Position numbers and translations under genes: made by a program. Source: Agromyces sp. H17E-10 (GTDB lineage: Bacteria > Actinomycetota > Actinomycetes > Actinomycetales > Microbacteriaceae). Taken from it: 64,000 nucleotides of DNA. This document shows, piece after piece, positions 1 to 8,046 of this stretch. The DNA is taken from NCBI RefSeq assembly GCF_022919715.1, contig NZ_CP095042.1:682001-746000 (forward strand), written 5' to 3'. The notes under the pieces were generated by a model, which searched no databases, had not been told where the DNA came from, and worked only from the letters and a program-made list of their open reading frames with translations. How positions within the stretch are numbered: position 1 is the stretch's first letter; every line of letters begins with the position of its first letter.

Positions 1-29
1 TCGACAGGCTCAGCGAGCGGGTGGTGCGG

Positions 30-1205
30 TCAGATGCGCTCGATGACGGTGGCGTTCGCCATGCCGCCGCCTTCGCACATCGTCTGCAGGCCGAAGCGCC
101 CGCCGGTCGCCTCGAGCTGGTTGACGAGCGTTGTGAGCAGGCGCGTTCCGGAGGAGCCCAGCGCGTGCCCGAGCGCGATCGCGCCGCCGCGCGGGTTGAG
201 CTTCTCGGGGTCGGCCCGGGTGTCGGCGAGCCACGCGAGCGGCACCGAGGCGAACGCCTCGTTCACCTCGTACGCGTCGATGTCGTCGTGCGTGAGCCCG
301 GCTCGCTCGAGCACCTTGGCCGTCGCCGGGATCACGCCCGTGAGCATGTAGAGCGGGTCGCTGCCGACGACCGAGAACGCCCGGAACCGCGCGCGGGGGG
401 TGAGCCCCAGCTGCGAGGCGCGTTCGGCGCTCATGATGAGGGCTGCGGATGCTCCGTCGGTGAGCGGCGACGAGTTGCCGGGCGTGATGCGCCAGTCGAG
501 TTCGGGAAAGCGCTCGGCGAGCGCGTCGGTGCGGAACGCCGGCTTGAGCCCCGCGAGCGACTCGGCGCTCGTGCCGGGGCGAACGGTCTCGTCCGTGAGC
601 GAGTCGACGCCGGGCACGGGCACGACCTCGGTCGCGAAGGCGCCCGACTCGGTCGCGGCGGCCGCGAGCTCGTGCGAGCGCGCGGAGAACGCGTCGAGCT
701 CGTCGCGCGAGAAGCCCCACTTCGCGGCGATGAGCTCGGCCGAGACGCCCTGGTTCACGAGCCCCTCGGGGTAGCGATTGCGCAGGCGCGAGCCGAAGGG
801 GTCGGCGCCGGCGGCGCTCGTGCCGAGCGGCACGCGGCTCATCGACTCGACGCCGCAGGCGATCACGATGTCGGCGCTGCCCGCGATGACGGCCTGGGCG
901 GCGAACGTCGCGGCCTGCTGGCTCGACCCGCACTGCCGGTCGATGGTCGTTCCGGGGACGTGCTCGGGGAAGCCGGCGGCGAGCACCGCGTTGCGGGTGA
1001 TGTTGTAACTCTGCTCGCCGATCTGGCTGACGCAGCCGCCGATGACGTCGTCGACGAGTCCCGGGTCGAGGTCGCTGCGCGAGACGAGCGCGTCGAGCAC
1101 CCCCGCGAGCAGATCGACCGGGTGCACGCCCGAGAGGAGTCCGCCGGGCTTGCCGCGCCCGACGGGGGTGCGCACGACGTCGACGATCACGGCTTCGTTG
1201 CTCAT
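30..1205 (-). CDS. Thiolase family acetyl-CoA C-acyltransferase
   Basis: A 391-residue thiolase, the usual family length, catalysing reversible CoA-dependent cleavage or condensation of 3-oxoacyl-CoA in the cytoplasm. The nucleophilic Cys is C92 in the motif RQCGSSQQA. The C-terminal half carries the GHALGSSGTR histidine motif and the second catalytic Cys in MCEGGG. A GGAG Shine-Dalgarno lies just before the ATG at 1205. The gene is monocistronic as far as visible and sits downstream of GAPDH on the same strand. Whether it is biosynthetic (acetoacetyl-CoA) or degradative (beta-oxidation) cannot be decided from sequence. It could act with a fatty-acid or steroid-type pathway outside the window. 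Confidence 0.9.
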   Translation of the reverse strand: MSNEAVIVDVVRTPVGRGKPGGLLSGVHPVDLLAGVLDALVSRSDLDPGLVDDVIGGCVSQIGEQSYNITRNAVLAAGFPEHVPGTTIDRQCGSSQQAATFAAQAVIAGSADIVIACGVESMSRVPLGTSAAGADPFGSRLRNRYPEGLVNQGVSAELIAAKWGFSRDELDAFSARSHELAAAATESGAFATEVVPVPGVDSLTDETVRPGTSAESLAGLKPAFRTDALAERFPELDWRITPGNSSPLTDGASAALIMSAERASQLGLTPRARFRAFSVVGSDPLYMLTGVIPATAKVLERAGLTHDDIDAYEVNEAFASVPLAWLADTRADPEKLNPRGGAIALGHALGSSGTRLLTTLVNQLEATGGRFGLQTMCEGGGMANATVIERI

Positions 1206-1233
1206 GGCTCCAGCCTACGTCGGCCGCGAACGG

Positions 1234-1271
1234 CGGATGCCCCGGACGCGGACTCGCGCACGGGGCATCCG
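1234..1271 (-). terminator. Rho-independent-type hairpin after GAPDH
   Basis: Perfect 11-bp inverted repeat (CGGATGCCCCG at 1234-1244 and its complement at 1261-1271) with a 16-nt loop, placed about 18 nt beyond the GAPDH stop on the minus strand. There is no strong T-run. The stem base contains the GGATGCC word that recurs in other terminators of this window. Confidence 0.6.
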
Positions 1272-1288
1272 ATCGATCGTGAAGCAGG

Positions 1289-2785
1289 TCAGACGGGCAC
1301 GACCTCGCGCTCGAGCGAGGCGAGCACGACGGGCTGGCGCTCGGGGAAGACGATCGGGTGCGAACCCGCCATCGCCTCGATGACGCGCACGACCTGGCAC
1401 GAGTAGCCGTACTCGTTGTCGTACCAGACGTAGAGCACGGTGTCGGTGCCGTCGGCGATCGTGGCGAGGCCGTCGACGATGCCCGCGCGGTTGTTGCCGA
1501 CGAAGTCGGTCGAGACCACCTCGGGCGACTCGATGTAGTCGATCTGCTGGCGCAGCGGCGACGTGAGCGACACCTGGCGGAGGTACTTGTTGATCTCGTC
1601 CTTCGAGGTCGGCCGCTCGAGCTGCAGGTTGAGGATCGCGAGTGACACGTCGGGCGTGGGCACGCGGATCGCCGAGCCGGTGAGCTTGCCCTCGAGCTCG
1701 GGCAGCGCCTTCGAGACGGCCTTCGCCGCACCGGTCTCGGTGATGACCATGTTGAGCGCCGCCGAGCGGCCGCGACGGTCGCCCTTGTGGAAGTTGTCGA
1801 TGAGGTTCTGGTCGTTCGTGAACGAGTGCACGGTCTCGACGTGTCCGCGCACCACGCCGTAGGCGTCGTTGACGGCCTTCAGCACCGGAGTGATCGCGTT
1901 CGTCGTGCACGAAGCCGCCGAGAGGATGCGGTCGGCGTCGACGATGTCGTCGGTGTTGATGCCGTGCACGATGTTCTTGATCGCGCCCTTGCCCGGCGCG
2001 GTGAGGAGCACGCGCGAGACGCCCGTCGACTGCAGGTGCTGGCTGAGGCCGGCCTCGTCGCGCCAGCGGCCCGTGTTGTCGACGACGATCGCGTCGTGGA
2101 TGCCGTACTCGGTGTAGTCGATCGTCGCGGGGTCGTTCGAGTAGATGACCTGGATGAGCGTGCCGTTGGCGAGGATCGTGTTGTTCGCCTCGTCGACCTC
2201 GATCGTGCCGGCGAAGGGGCCGTGCACCGAGTCGCGGCGCAGCAGGCTCGCGCGCTTCATGAGGTCGTTGTCGCTGCCCTTGCGCACGACGATCGCGCGC
2301 AGGTTGAGGCCCTGGCCGCCACCCGAGTGGGCGATCAGGATGCGGGCGAGCAGACGGCCGATGCGGCCGAACCCGTAGAGCACGACGTCGGTGCCGGATG
2401 CCTCGGGGGCGGCGCCGCCCGCGACGGGGGCGATCTCGGCGCGCACGAAGTCCGTGAACCCGGGCGCCTCGCCAGCGGCCTGCGCGGCGGCGTGGCGGCT
2501 CACGATGCGGGCGACGTCGATCGACGCGGGGCCGGGGGCGATCTCGCGGAGCGCCTCGAGCACGCGCATCGTGTCGGCGAGGTCGAGCTCGTCGTCGCCG
2601 GCCTGACGTGCGAAGCGGTGCGCCTTCACGAGCTCGATCGCGGAGCGGTTGATGAGGCGGCGGCCGTGGATCGAGGTCACGACCCCGTGGTCACGGTAGA
2701 GGCCGCCGATGAGCGGAATCATCCGCTCGGCGAGCTCCTCCTTGGCGATCCATTCAGCACGGCGGGCGTCGAACTCGTGGCTCAC
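1289..2785 (-). CDS. Long-form glyceraldehyde-3-phosphate dehydrogenase
   Basis: A 498-residue GAPDH converting glyceraldehyde-3-phosphate to 1,3-bisphosphoglycerate with NAD(P). About 125 N-terminal residues precede the Rossmann motif YGFGRIGR, so it belongs to the long actinobacterial class (C. glutamicum GapB-like, usually about 480 residues), which in that organism favours gluconeogenesis. The catalytic Cys lies in SAASCTTNAITPV. The start is taken as GTG at 2785, preceded by a GGAAG Shine-Dalgarno; the frame stays open upstream but the extension has no GAPDH character. The gene is monocistronic with a terminator hairpin at 1234-1271. A minus-strand TATGAT box at 2888-2893 is a candidate -10. 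The cofactor preference is inference. Confidence 0.92.
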   Translation of the reverse strand: MSHEFDARRAEWIAKEELAERMIPLIGGLYRDHGVVTSIHGRRLINRSAIELVKAHRFARQAGDDELDLADTMRVLEALREIAPGPASIDVARIVSRHAAAQAAGEAPGFTDFVRAEIAPVAGGAAPEASGTDVVLYGFGRIGRLLARILIAHSGGGQGLNLRAIVVRKGSDNDLMKRASLLRRDSVHGPFAGTIEVDEANNTILANGTLIQVIYSNDPATIDYTEYGIHDAIVVDNTGRWRDEAGLSQHLQSTGVSRVLLTAPGKGAIKNIVHGINTDDIVDADRILSAASCTTNAITPVLKAVNDAYGVVRGHVETVHSFTNDQNLIDNFHKGDRRGRSAALNMVITETGAAKAVSKALPELEGKLTGSAIRVPTPDVSLAILNLQLERPTSKDEINKYLRQVSLTSPLRQQIDYIESPEVVSTDFVGNNRAGIVDGLATIADGTDTVLYVWYDNEYGYSCQVVRVIEAMAGSHPIVFPERQPVVLASLEREVVPV

Positions 2786-2978
2786 GGTCTTCCTTCTCGG
2801 CCGAGCGCGCGGGCGTCGTCGACCAGGGTCGTGCGACCGCGTCTGCCGGTGGGCAGCGCTGGCCGCATTCTTTCCGGGGATGTCTCGATCATACGTGGAC
2901 ATCGATGCGTGATTGCTGTACGTGACGTCGAACGCATGCGTCGGCGCGCGACGGCACGGCGACCTCGTGCGACCTCCG

Positions 2979-2984
2979 TAGACT
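2979..2984 (+). promoter_or_regulatory. Candidate -10 box for leaderless VanZ-RDD gene
   Basis: TAGACT ends 8 nt before the GTG at 2993, the geometry of a leaderless actinobacterial transcript. There is no Shine-Dalgarno before either the GTG or the in-frame ATG at 3005. Confidence 0.45.
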
Positions 2985-2992
2985 GCTGTGAC

Positions 2993-4096
2993 GTGGATCG
3001 CATCATGCCCGGCGTCATCGCGATCATCGTGGGCTCCGCCGCGCTCGTCGTCGTCTTCGTGCCGCTCGTCGCCCTCAGCTACCGCCGCCGCGGCGGCTTC
3101 TCGGGAGCCCGCCTGCTCGGCTGGATCGCGCTGCTGTTCTACGTCATGGGACTGTGGGCGTACACCCTGCTCCCGCTGCCCGACGGCGCGTACGACTGCG
3201 TCGGCGTCGAACTGAACCCGTTCGCCGTCGTCACCGACATCGCTCGGCTGCAGGCCGAGCACGGCGGTTCGCTGCTGCGCAACCCGGCGTTCCAGCAGCT
3301 CGTGCTCAACATCCTGCTGTTCCTGCCGCTCGGCTTCTTCGCGCGGGCGCTCTTCGGCCGGGGCGTCCTCGTCGCCGCCGGGTCGGGAGCGATCGTGTCG
3401 CTCGCGATCGAGGTCACCCAGCTGACGGGTGTGTGGGGACTCTTCCCCTGCGCGTACCGGCTGTTCGACACGGGTGACCTCGCCGCGAACACGGTCGGCG
3501 CCGTGCTCGGTTCGGCGATCGCCGCGGCGGCGCTGCACCCGTGGCGCGGGCGGGGCCGGGCGACTCCGGCGACCGCCGACGACGCGCCGGTCACGGCAGG
3601 ACGCCGAGTGCTCGCGATGGTCGTCGACCTGCTCACGGTGTGGCTCACCGCCTACGGGCTCGCCGTGATGGCGTCCGCGGTCGTCTCGGTGCTCGCCGGA
3701 GGTCTGCCGGCGTGGTTCGACCCCGATCGCGTCGGGCTCGCGACCACGCTCGTCGCGATCGGTGCGCAGGCGTGGTCGGTGCTCGCCGGCGGCGTCACCA
3801 TCGGCGAGCGCGTCGTGCTCATCGAGGCCGTCGAGATGCGGCCACCGAAGCTCGGACGCCGAGTCGTCCGTTTCGCCGTCGGCATCGGCGGCTACACGAT
3901 CGCGGGTCTGCTCCCGGGTCTGCTCGCCCTCGTCGCCCCGGTGCTCGCGATCGCCAACCTCGTGGGCGCCTTCACGACCCGCGGCCACCGCGGGTTCGCC
4001 CAGGCCGTGGCGGGCATGGACGCGGTCGGGCGTGCGCGGCCGGCGACGGCGAAGACGGCGCTCGGTGAGGCCTCGTCGACGACGACGCCGCGTTAG
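2993..4096 (+). CDS. VanZ-RDD fusion membrane protein
   Basis: A 367-residue integral membrane protein. The N-terminal half has VanZ-like helices (motifs NPFAVVTD, LNILLFLPLGFF, SLAIEVTQL, FDTGDLAANTVGA). The C-terminal half, from about residue 205, is an RDD-type domain opening with AGRRVLAMVVDLLTVWL and continuing through GERVVLIEAV. VanZ proteins are linked to teicoplanin resistance or envelope functions and RDD proteins to transport; the role of the fusion is unknown. The start is GTG 2993 (leaderless pattern) or ATG 3005; GTG is chosen because a TAGACT box sits 8 nt upstream. It is divergent from GAPDH and stands alone. Confidence 0.8.
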   Translation: MDRIMPGVIAIIVGSAALVVVFVPLVALSYRRRGGFSGARLLGWIALLFYVMGLWAYTLLPLPDGAYDCVGVELNPFAVVTDIARLQAEHGGSLLRNPAFQQLVLNILLFLPLGFFARALFGRGVLVAAGSGAIVSLAIEVTQLTGVWGLFPCAYRLFDTGDLAANTVGAVLGSAIAAAALHPWRGRGRATPATADDAPVTAGRRVLAMVVDLLTVWLTAYGLAVMASAVVSVLAGGLPAWFDPDRVGLATTLVAIGAQAWSVLAGGVTIGERVVLIEAVEMRPPKLGRRVVRFAVGIGGYTIAGLLPGLLALVAPVLAIANLVGAFTTRGHRGFAQAVAGMDAVGRARPATAKTALGEASSTTTPR

Positions 4097-4117
4097 GCGG
4101 GTGCCGCGCTCGACCGC

Positions 4118-4423
4118 TCAGGCGATGCGGACGTCGTCGACGTAGCCGATCTCCTTGCTCGCGATGCGCTCGGGGATGCCCTCGAAGATCGCCGCCCGCT
4201 CGGGCGAGACGACGTAGGCGGCCTCGGTGCGCTCGAACTCGGCGCGGTCGCCGGGCACGCTCACGGCCCACACGAACTCGTTCGCCTCGGGCACGCCGTA
4301 GGCGAACTCGACCGCGAAACCCGTCGCCCGCCGCACCGGGGGCATCTTCGCCTCGAACCACGAGACGAACGCCTCGTACTCGCCGGGGACGATCTGGTAG
4401 CGGCGCAACTGCACGGTCTTCAT
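4118..4423 (-). CDS. NIPSNAP-like dimeric alpha/beta-barrel protein
   Basis: A small 101-residue soluble protein with a ferredoxin-like pattern: beta strand KTVQLRRYQIVPG, a helix EYEAFVSWFEAKM, a central FAVEFAYGVPEANEFVWAVSV strand pair, then a helix and a last strand. This layout resembles NIPSNAP/antibiotic-monooxygenase-type dimeric barrels. No catalytic residues can be assigned. It sits alone between two unrelated genes; no operon partner is evident. Function is unknown and the family call is tentative. Confidence 0.7.
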   Translation of the reverse strand: MKTVQLRRYQIVPGEYEAFVSWFEAKMPPVRRATGFAVEFAYGVPEANEFVWAVSVPGDRAEFERTEAAYVVSPERAAIFEGIPERIASKEIGYVDDVRIA

Positions 4424-4520
4424 GCGTCAATCATGCCGTGGCGGGCGGGCCCGTGACGCCTCGCGTCGCAGGCCGGCACCCTGACGCCTCGCGTCGGGTG
4501 CCGGCCCGCGACGGGCGGGC

Positions 4521-6023
4521 TCAGCCGAGGTGCTCGGCCGTCGCGCCCTCCGCGCCGTGGCCGATGCGGCGGTAGACGTCGGGCCGCCGCCCGCGGAGCA
4601 CGAGGCCCCAGACGATGCCGACGACCCCCGCGAGCACGATGAGCGCCGGCAGCAGGAAGGTCGTGGCGTCGGGCTCGGCCTGGCCGAGCAGCACGGTGAA
4701 GTTCATGACGATGAGCACGAGCACCGTCGTGAGTGCGAGGAACGAGAGCACCGGCGACACGATGCGCGAACCCACGCCGACGTCGCGCTGGTCGCGGCGG
4801 AAGTAGCCGATGACCGCGAGCGAGACCACCGCCATGAGCAGCACGAGCCCGAGGGCACCCGTGTTGGTGAGCCAGTTGAAGAGCGTGACGACGGGGAACA
4901 GCGGCCCGAGCTCGCTGCCGGCACCGGCGATCGCGAAGACCCCGACGACGACGAGCGCCAGGACCGACTGTGCGATCGAGCCGGCCCACGGCGAGCCGCT
5001 GCGCTCGCGCACCTTGGCGAACCAGGCGGGCAGCACGCCCTCGCGGCCGAGTGCGAACCCGTACCGGGCGACGGCGTTGTGGAAGCTGACGAGCGCGGCG
5101 AACAGGCTCGTGATGAACAGCAGCGACATGAAGTCGACCATGATCGGTCCGAGCCGCTCGGCGACGAACGCGAAGAACAGCGGCGGTCCGGCCTCCTCGG
5201 GCGAGATGCCGCCCGAGGAGATCTTGTCGGTGCCCACGGCGAGCGCGAGCGCCCAGGAGGAGATCGCGTAGAACACGCCGATGATGATGACGGCGGCGAA
5301 CGTGGCCCGGGCGACCGTGCGCTTCGGGTCCTTCGCCTCCTCGCCGTAGATCGCCGCCGACTCGAAGCCCATGAACGCGGCGATGCCGAAGACGAGCACG
5401 GCGCCGATGCCGGGCAGCAGGAGCGAGGCGGGCGAGATGGGCGCCGCCGTGAAGCCGTCGGCGGGGTTCGCGAACGCGACGACGTCGAAGACGGTGACCA
5501 CGACGAACTCGAGCACGACGATGACGCCGAGCACCTTCGCCGAGAGGTCGACCCGGTTCACGCCGAGCAGGCCCACGATGAGGATGAAGACGACCACGCC
5601 GACCCACCACGGCACGTCGATGCCGAGCTTCTCGCTGACGAGCACCGAGATCTGGAAGCCGAACATGCCCCAGATGCCGATCTGCATGCAGTTGTACGCC
5701 ACGAGGGCAATGAGGGCGACGCCGACGCCGACGGGGCGCCCGAGCCCCTGCGCCGCGTAGGCGTAGAACGCGCCGGCGTTCGTGATGAACCGGCTCATCG
5801 CGGCGTAGCCGAGCGAGAACACGGCGAGAACGGCGGCGAGCACGAGATACCCGATCGGCACCGCGATCGAGCCGGTGACGGAATAGGCGGTCGTGGCACC
5901 GCCCGCGATGACGGTGAGGGGCGCGGATGCCGCGATGATCAGCACCACGATCGCGGGAACGCCGAGCTTGCCGCGGGTACGGTGCTCGGGAGCGATCGTG
6001 TCGGGGAGCGTGCTCGCACTCAT
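4521..6023 (-). CDS. APC-superfamily amino acid/amine permease
   Basis: A 500-residue cytoplasmic-membrane transporter with about 12-14 hydrophobic segments. The first helix carries AASAPLTVIAGG, the typical APC substrate-binding unwound region, and a later segment reads AAFMGFESAAIYGEEAKDPKR, a hallmark of the amino acid permease family. The ATG at 6023 has a TGGAG Shine-Dalgarno; upstream codons are not needed. It is divergent from the TetR gene 6165, which may regulate it. Its position beside the tyramine/aromatic cluster suggests uptake of an aromatic amine or amino acid, but substrate specificity is inference. Confidence 0.88.
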   Translation of the reverse strand: MSASTLPDTIAPEHRTRGKLGVPAIVVLIIAASAPLTVIAGGATTAYSVTGSIAVPIGYLVLAAVLAVFSLGYAAMSRFITNAGAFYAYAAQGLGRPVGVGVALIALVAYNCMQIGIWGMFGFQISVLVSEKLGIDVPWWVGVVVFILIVGLLGVNRVDLSAKVLGVIVVLEFVVVTVFDVVAFANPADGFTAAPISPASLLLPGIGAVLVFGIAAFMGFESAAIYGEEAKDPKRTVARATFAAVIIIGVFYAISSWALALAVGTDKISSGGISPEEAGPPLFFAFVAERLGPIMVDFMSLLFITSLFAALVSFHNAVARYGFALGREGVLPAWFAKVRERSGSPWAGSIAQSVLALVVVGVFAIAGAGSELGPLFPVVTLFNWLTNTGALGLVLLMAVVSLAVIGYFRRDQRDVGVGSRIVSPVLSFLALTTVLVLIVMNFTVLLGQAEPDATTFLLPALIVLAGVVGIVWGLVLRGRRPDVYRRIGHGAEGATAEHLG

Positions 6024-6151
6024 GTGAACTCCAGTGTTCGACGGGGACGGGGCAGACGCAATACTCCCCCGCCGCATCCGCGCCGTCTTGTCCGGCGGCG
6101 CACGGTGCTTGACCACCGCGGCATGCCGGCGCCGCTCGCGCGCCGGCCCGC

Positions 6152-6157
6152 TATCGT
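6152..6157 (+). promoter_or_regulatory. Candidate -10 box of tetR gene
   Basis: TATCGT ends 7 nt before the GTG at 6165, consistent with leaderless initiation. No clear -35 or Shine-Dalgarno is visible. Confidence 0.4.
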
Positions 6158-6164
6158 GCTCGCT

Positions 6165-6788
6165 GTGAGCAGTGAACGCCCCTCGCCCCCGGCCGACGAC
6201 ACCGAGACGCCGGCCACGACGTCATCGACGCCCGCGGCGACGACCTCCGGCCGGCAGGCCCTCTTGGCCGCGACGATCACGGTGGTGGCCGAGTCGGGCC
6301 TGCGAGCGCTGACCTACCGGGCGGTCGCGGCCGAGGCCGGCGTCTCGCACGGACTCGTGCGTCACCACTTCGGCACACGCGACCAGCTGATCGCCGAGGC
6401 GCTCTCGTTCGCGGTCGACGAGAGCCTGCGCGAGACGAACATGGCGGGTCGCGGAGCGCCGGGCGACACGGCGCACTTCGCGGAGGGGCTCGCGTCGCTC
6501 GCCTCGCGCAGCACGGCGGTGCAGGCGTTCCAGTACGAGCTGCTGCTCGAGTCGCGACGCCGGCCCGAGCTGCGCCCCGCGGTCGAGCAGTACTACGAGA
6601 CCTACCGACGGGCGACCCGCGACCGGCTCCTCGAGCTCGGCATCGACGACGACGAGCTCATCGAGGTGATCTGGTTCGCCCTCGACGGGCTCGTCTTCAA
6701 GACCCTCGTGCTCGGGGTCGACGCCGACGCCGAGCGGGTGCTCGCGCGCATCCGCCGACTCGTCGAGGAGCACGCGACCCGCAGCTGA
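6165..6788 (+). CDS. TetR/AcrR family transcriptional regulator
   Basis: A 207-residue cytoplasmic DNA-binding repressor. After a 30-residue Pro/Thr/Ala-rich leader, the TetR N-terminal helices begin at GRQALLAATITVVAESG, with the helix-turn-helix TYRAVAAEAGVSHGLVRHHF. The C-terminal part is an all-helical ligand/dimer domain (LLESRRRPELRPAVEQYYE). It lies between the divergent APC permease and the AraC regulator. Start GTG 6165 is chosen for the TATCGT box 7 nt upstream; GTG 6156 is an alternative. It plausibly controls the permease or the downstream amine oxidase genes. Confidence 0.85.
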   Translation: MSSERPSPPADDTETPATTSSTPAATTSGRQALLAATITVVAESGLRALTYRAVAAEAGVSHGLVRHHFGTRDQLIAEALSFAVDESLRETNMAGRGAPGDTAHFAEGLASLASRSTAVQAFQYELLLESRRRPELRPAVEQYYETYRRATRDRLLELGIDDDELIEVIWFALDGLVFKTLVLGVDADAERVLARIRRLVEEHATRS

Positions 6789-6825
6789 GGCGCGAGGGCG
6801 CAGCATCCTCGACCCGCCCGATTTC

Positions 6826-6854
6826 TTGACTATCCAAATGGATAGTCCTATGGT
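6826..6854 (+). promoter_or_regulatory. Strong sigma70-type promoter with embedded dyad operator
   Basis: TTGACT at 6826-6831 and TATGGT at 6849-6854 are separated by exactly 17 nt. The spacer is almost filled by a perfect inverted repeat GACTATCC-AAAT-GGATAGTC (6828-6847). A protein bound here would block polymerase, so this is a likely repressor operator, perhaps for the TetR protein encoded just upstream. Confidence 0.75.
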
Positions 6855-6891
6855 GTTCGCAACCATCGAGGCGGTTCGAGGAGGAATGGCG

Positions 6892-7824
6892 ATGGGTCGA
6901 GCGACGACGACGGGAAGTCTGGACTTCCCCCGATTCCGCACGGCGGTGAGCGAGTCCTTCGTGCCGCTCCGGGTGACGACCGACCGTCCCGACCCGTTCG
7001 GCGGGGGCATCCGCCACGTCGCCGCGGGCGACGTGCACTGCTCGATCGTCGCGGCCGACGAGCACCTCGTCGAGCGCACGCCGAGACTCATCGCCGACTC
7101 GCCGCGACGCTGCTACAAGGTGGGCCTGCAGCTCGAGGGCACCGGCCTCCTCGTGCAGCACGGACGCGAGACGGTGCTCCGGCCCGGATCGCTCGTCATC
7201 TACGACACCGACCACCCCTACTCGCTCGCCTTCGAGGAGCGGTCGAGCACCTTCGTGCTCATGTTCCCGGCGCACGCCCTCGACCTCCCGCACGACGCCG
7301 TCGGCGAGCTCACGGCGACGTCGCTCGGCGACGCCGGCGGGCTCGGTGACGTCGTCGTACCGCACCTCGCGAACCTCGCCGGCAACCTCGAGCTGGTCGG
7401 CGGACCCGGCGGCGACCGCCTCGCCCGCACGAGCGTCGACCTCGTCGCCGCCATGCTCTCGAACGAGCTCGCGACGGCCCGGGTGTCGACGAGCCCGCGA
7501 CAGCGGTTGTTCAGCGAGGTCACCCGCTACATCGACGAGCACCTGCGCTCGACCGAACTCGACCCGGGCAGCCTCGCAGCGGCGCACTTCGTCTCGCCCC
7601 GCCACCTGCATTCGCTGTTCCACGAGCACGGTGCGACGGTCTCGGGCTGGGTGCGCCGGCGCCGGCTCGAGGAGTGCCGCCGCCGCCTCGCCGACCCCGC
7701 GTTCGACCACCGGTCGATCTCGAGCATCGCGAGCGAGTGGGGCTTCGCCGACGCGGCGCACTTCAGCCGCGTGTTCCGCACCGAGTTCGACCGCTCGCCG
7801 AGCGCGATCCGCGGCGAGCGGTAG
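6892..7824 (+). CDS. AraC family regulator, FeaR-like
   Basis: A 310-residue regulator with an N-terminal cupin-type ligand domain (about residues 20-170: RCYKVGLQLEGTGLLVQHG, PGSLVIYDTDHPYSL) and a C-terminal AraC double helix-turn-helix (SLAAAHFVSPRHLHSLFHEHG; SIASEWGFADAAHFSRVFRTEF). The architecture matches the AraC-binding-2 group containing E. coli FeaR, which activates the tyramine oxidase and phenylacetaldehyde dehydrogenase genes; exactly those two activities follow downstream. ATG 6892 is preferred because GAGGAGG (6878-6884) is spaced 7 nt; ATG 6886 is too close. The gene is transcribed from the dyad-containing promoter at 6826-6854. Confidence 0.88.
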   Translation: MGRATTTGSLDFPRFRTAVSESFVPLRVTTDRPDPFGGGIRHVAAGDVHCSIVAADEHLVERTPRLIADSPRRCYKVGLQLEGTGLLVQHGRETVLRPGSLVIYDTDHPYSLAFEERSSTFVLMFPAHALDLPHDAVGELTATSLGDAGGLGDVVVPHLANLAGNLELVGGPGGDRLARTSVDLVAAMLSNELATARVSTSPRQRLFSEVTRYIDEHLRSTELDPGSLAAAHFVSPRHLHSLFHEHGATVSGWVRRRRLEECRRRLADPAFDHRSISSIASEWGFADAAHFSRVFRTEFDRSPSAIRGER

Positions 7825-8046
7825 CCCGCGCTCGGCCGCGTCGACGACCTGCGCCTGCGGCGACATCGCGCCGCAGCATCCCGAACCCGCACTCGAGCTC
7901 GTATGCGCGCAGCACGCGCACGCGCGCCCCGCCACCGCCCCGCCAACCGCACCCGCACCCGTGCGCGCACGGAACACCACCGCGCCCGGAGCGACAAGAC
8001 GACGACGCACCCGCCACGAAGACTGGGAAACGACCCTGGAGGATCC

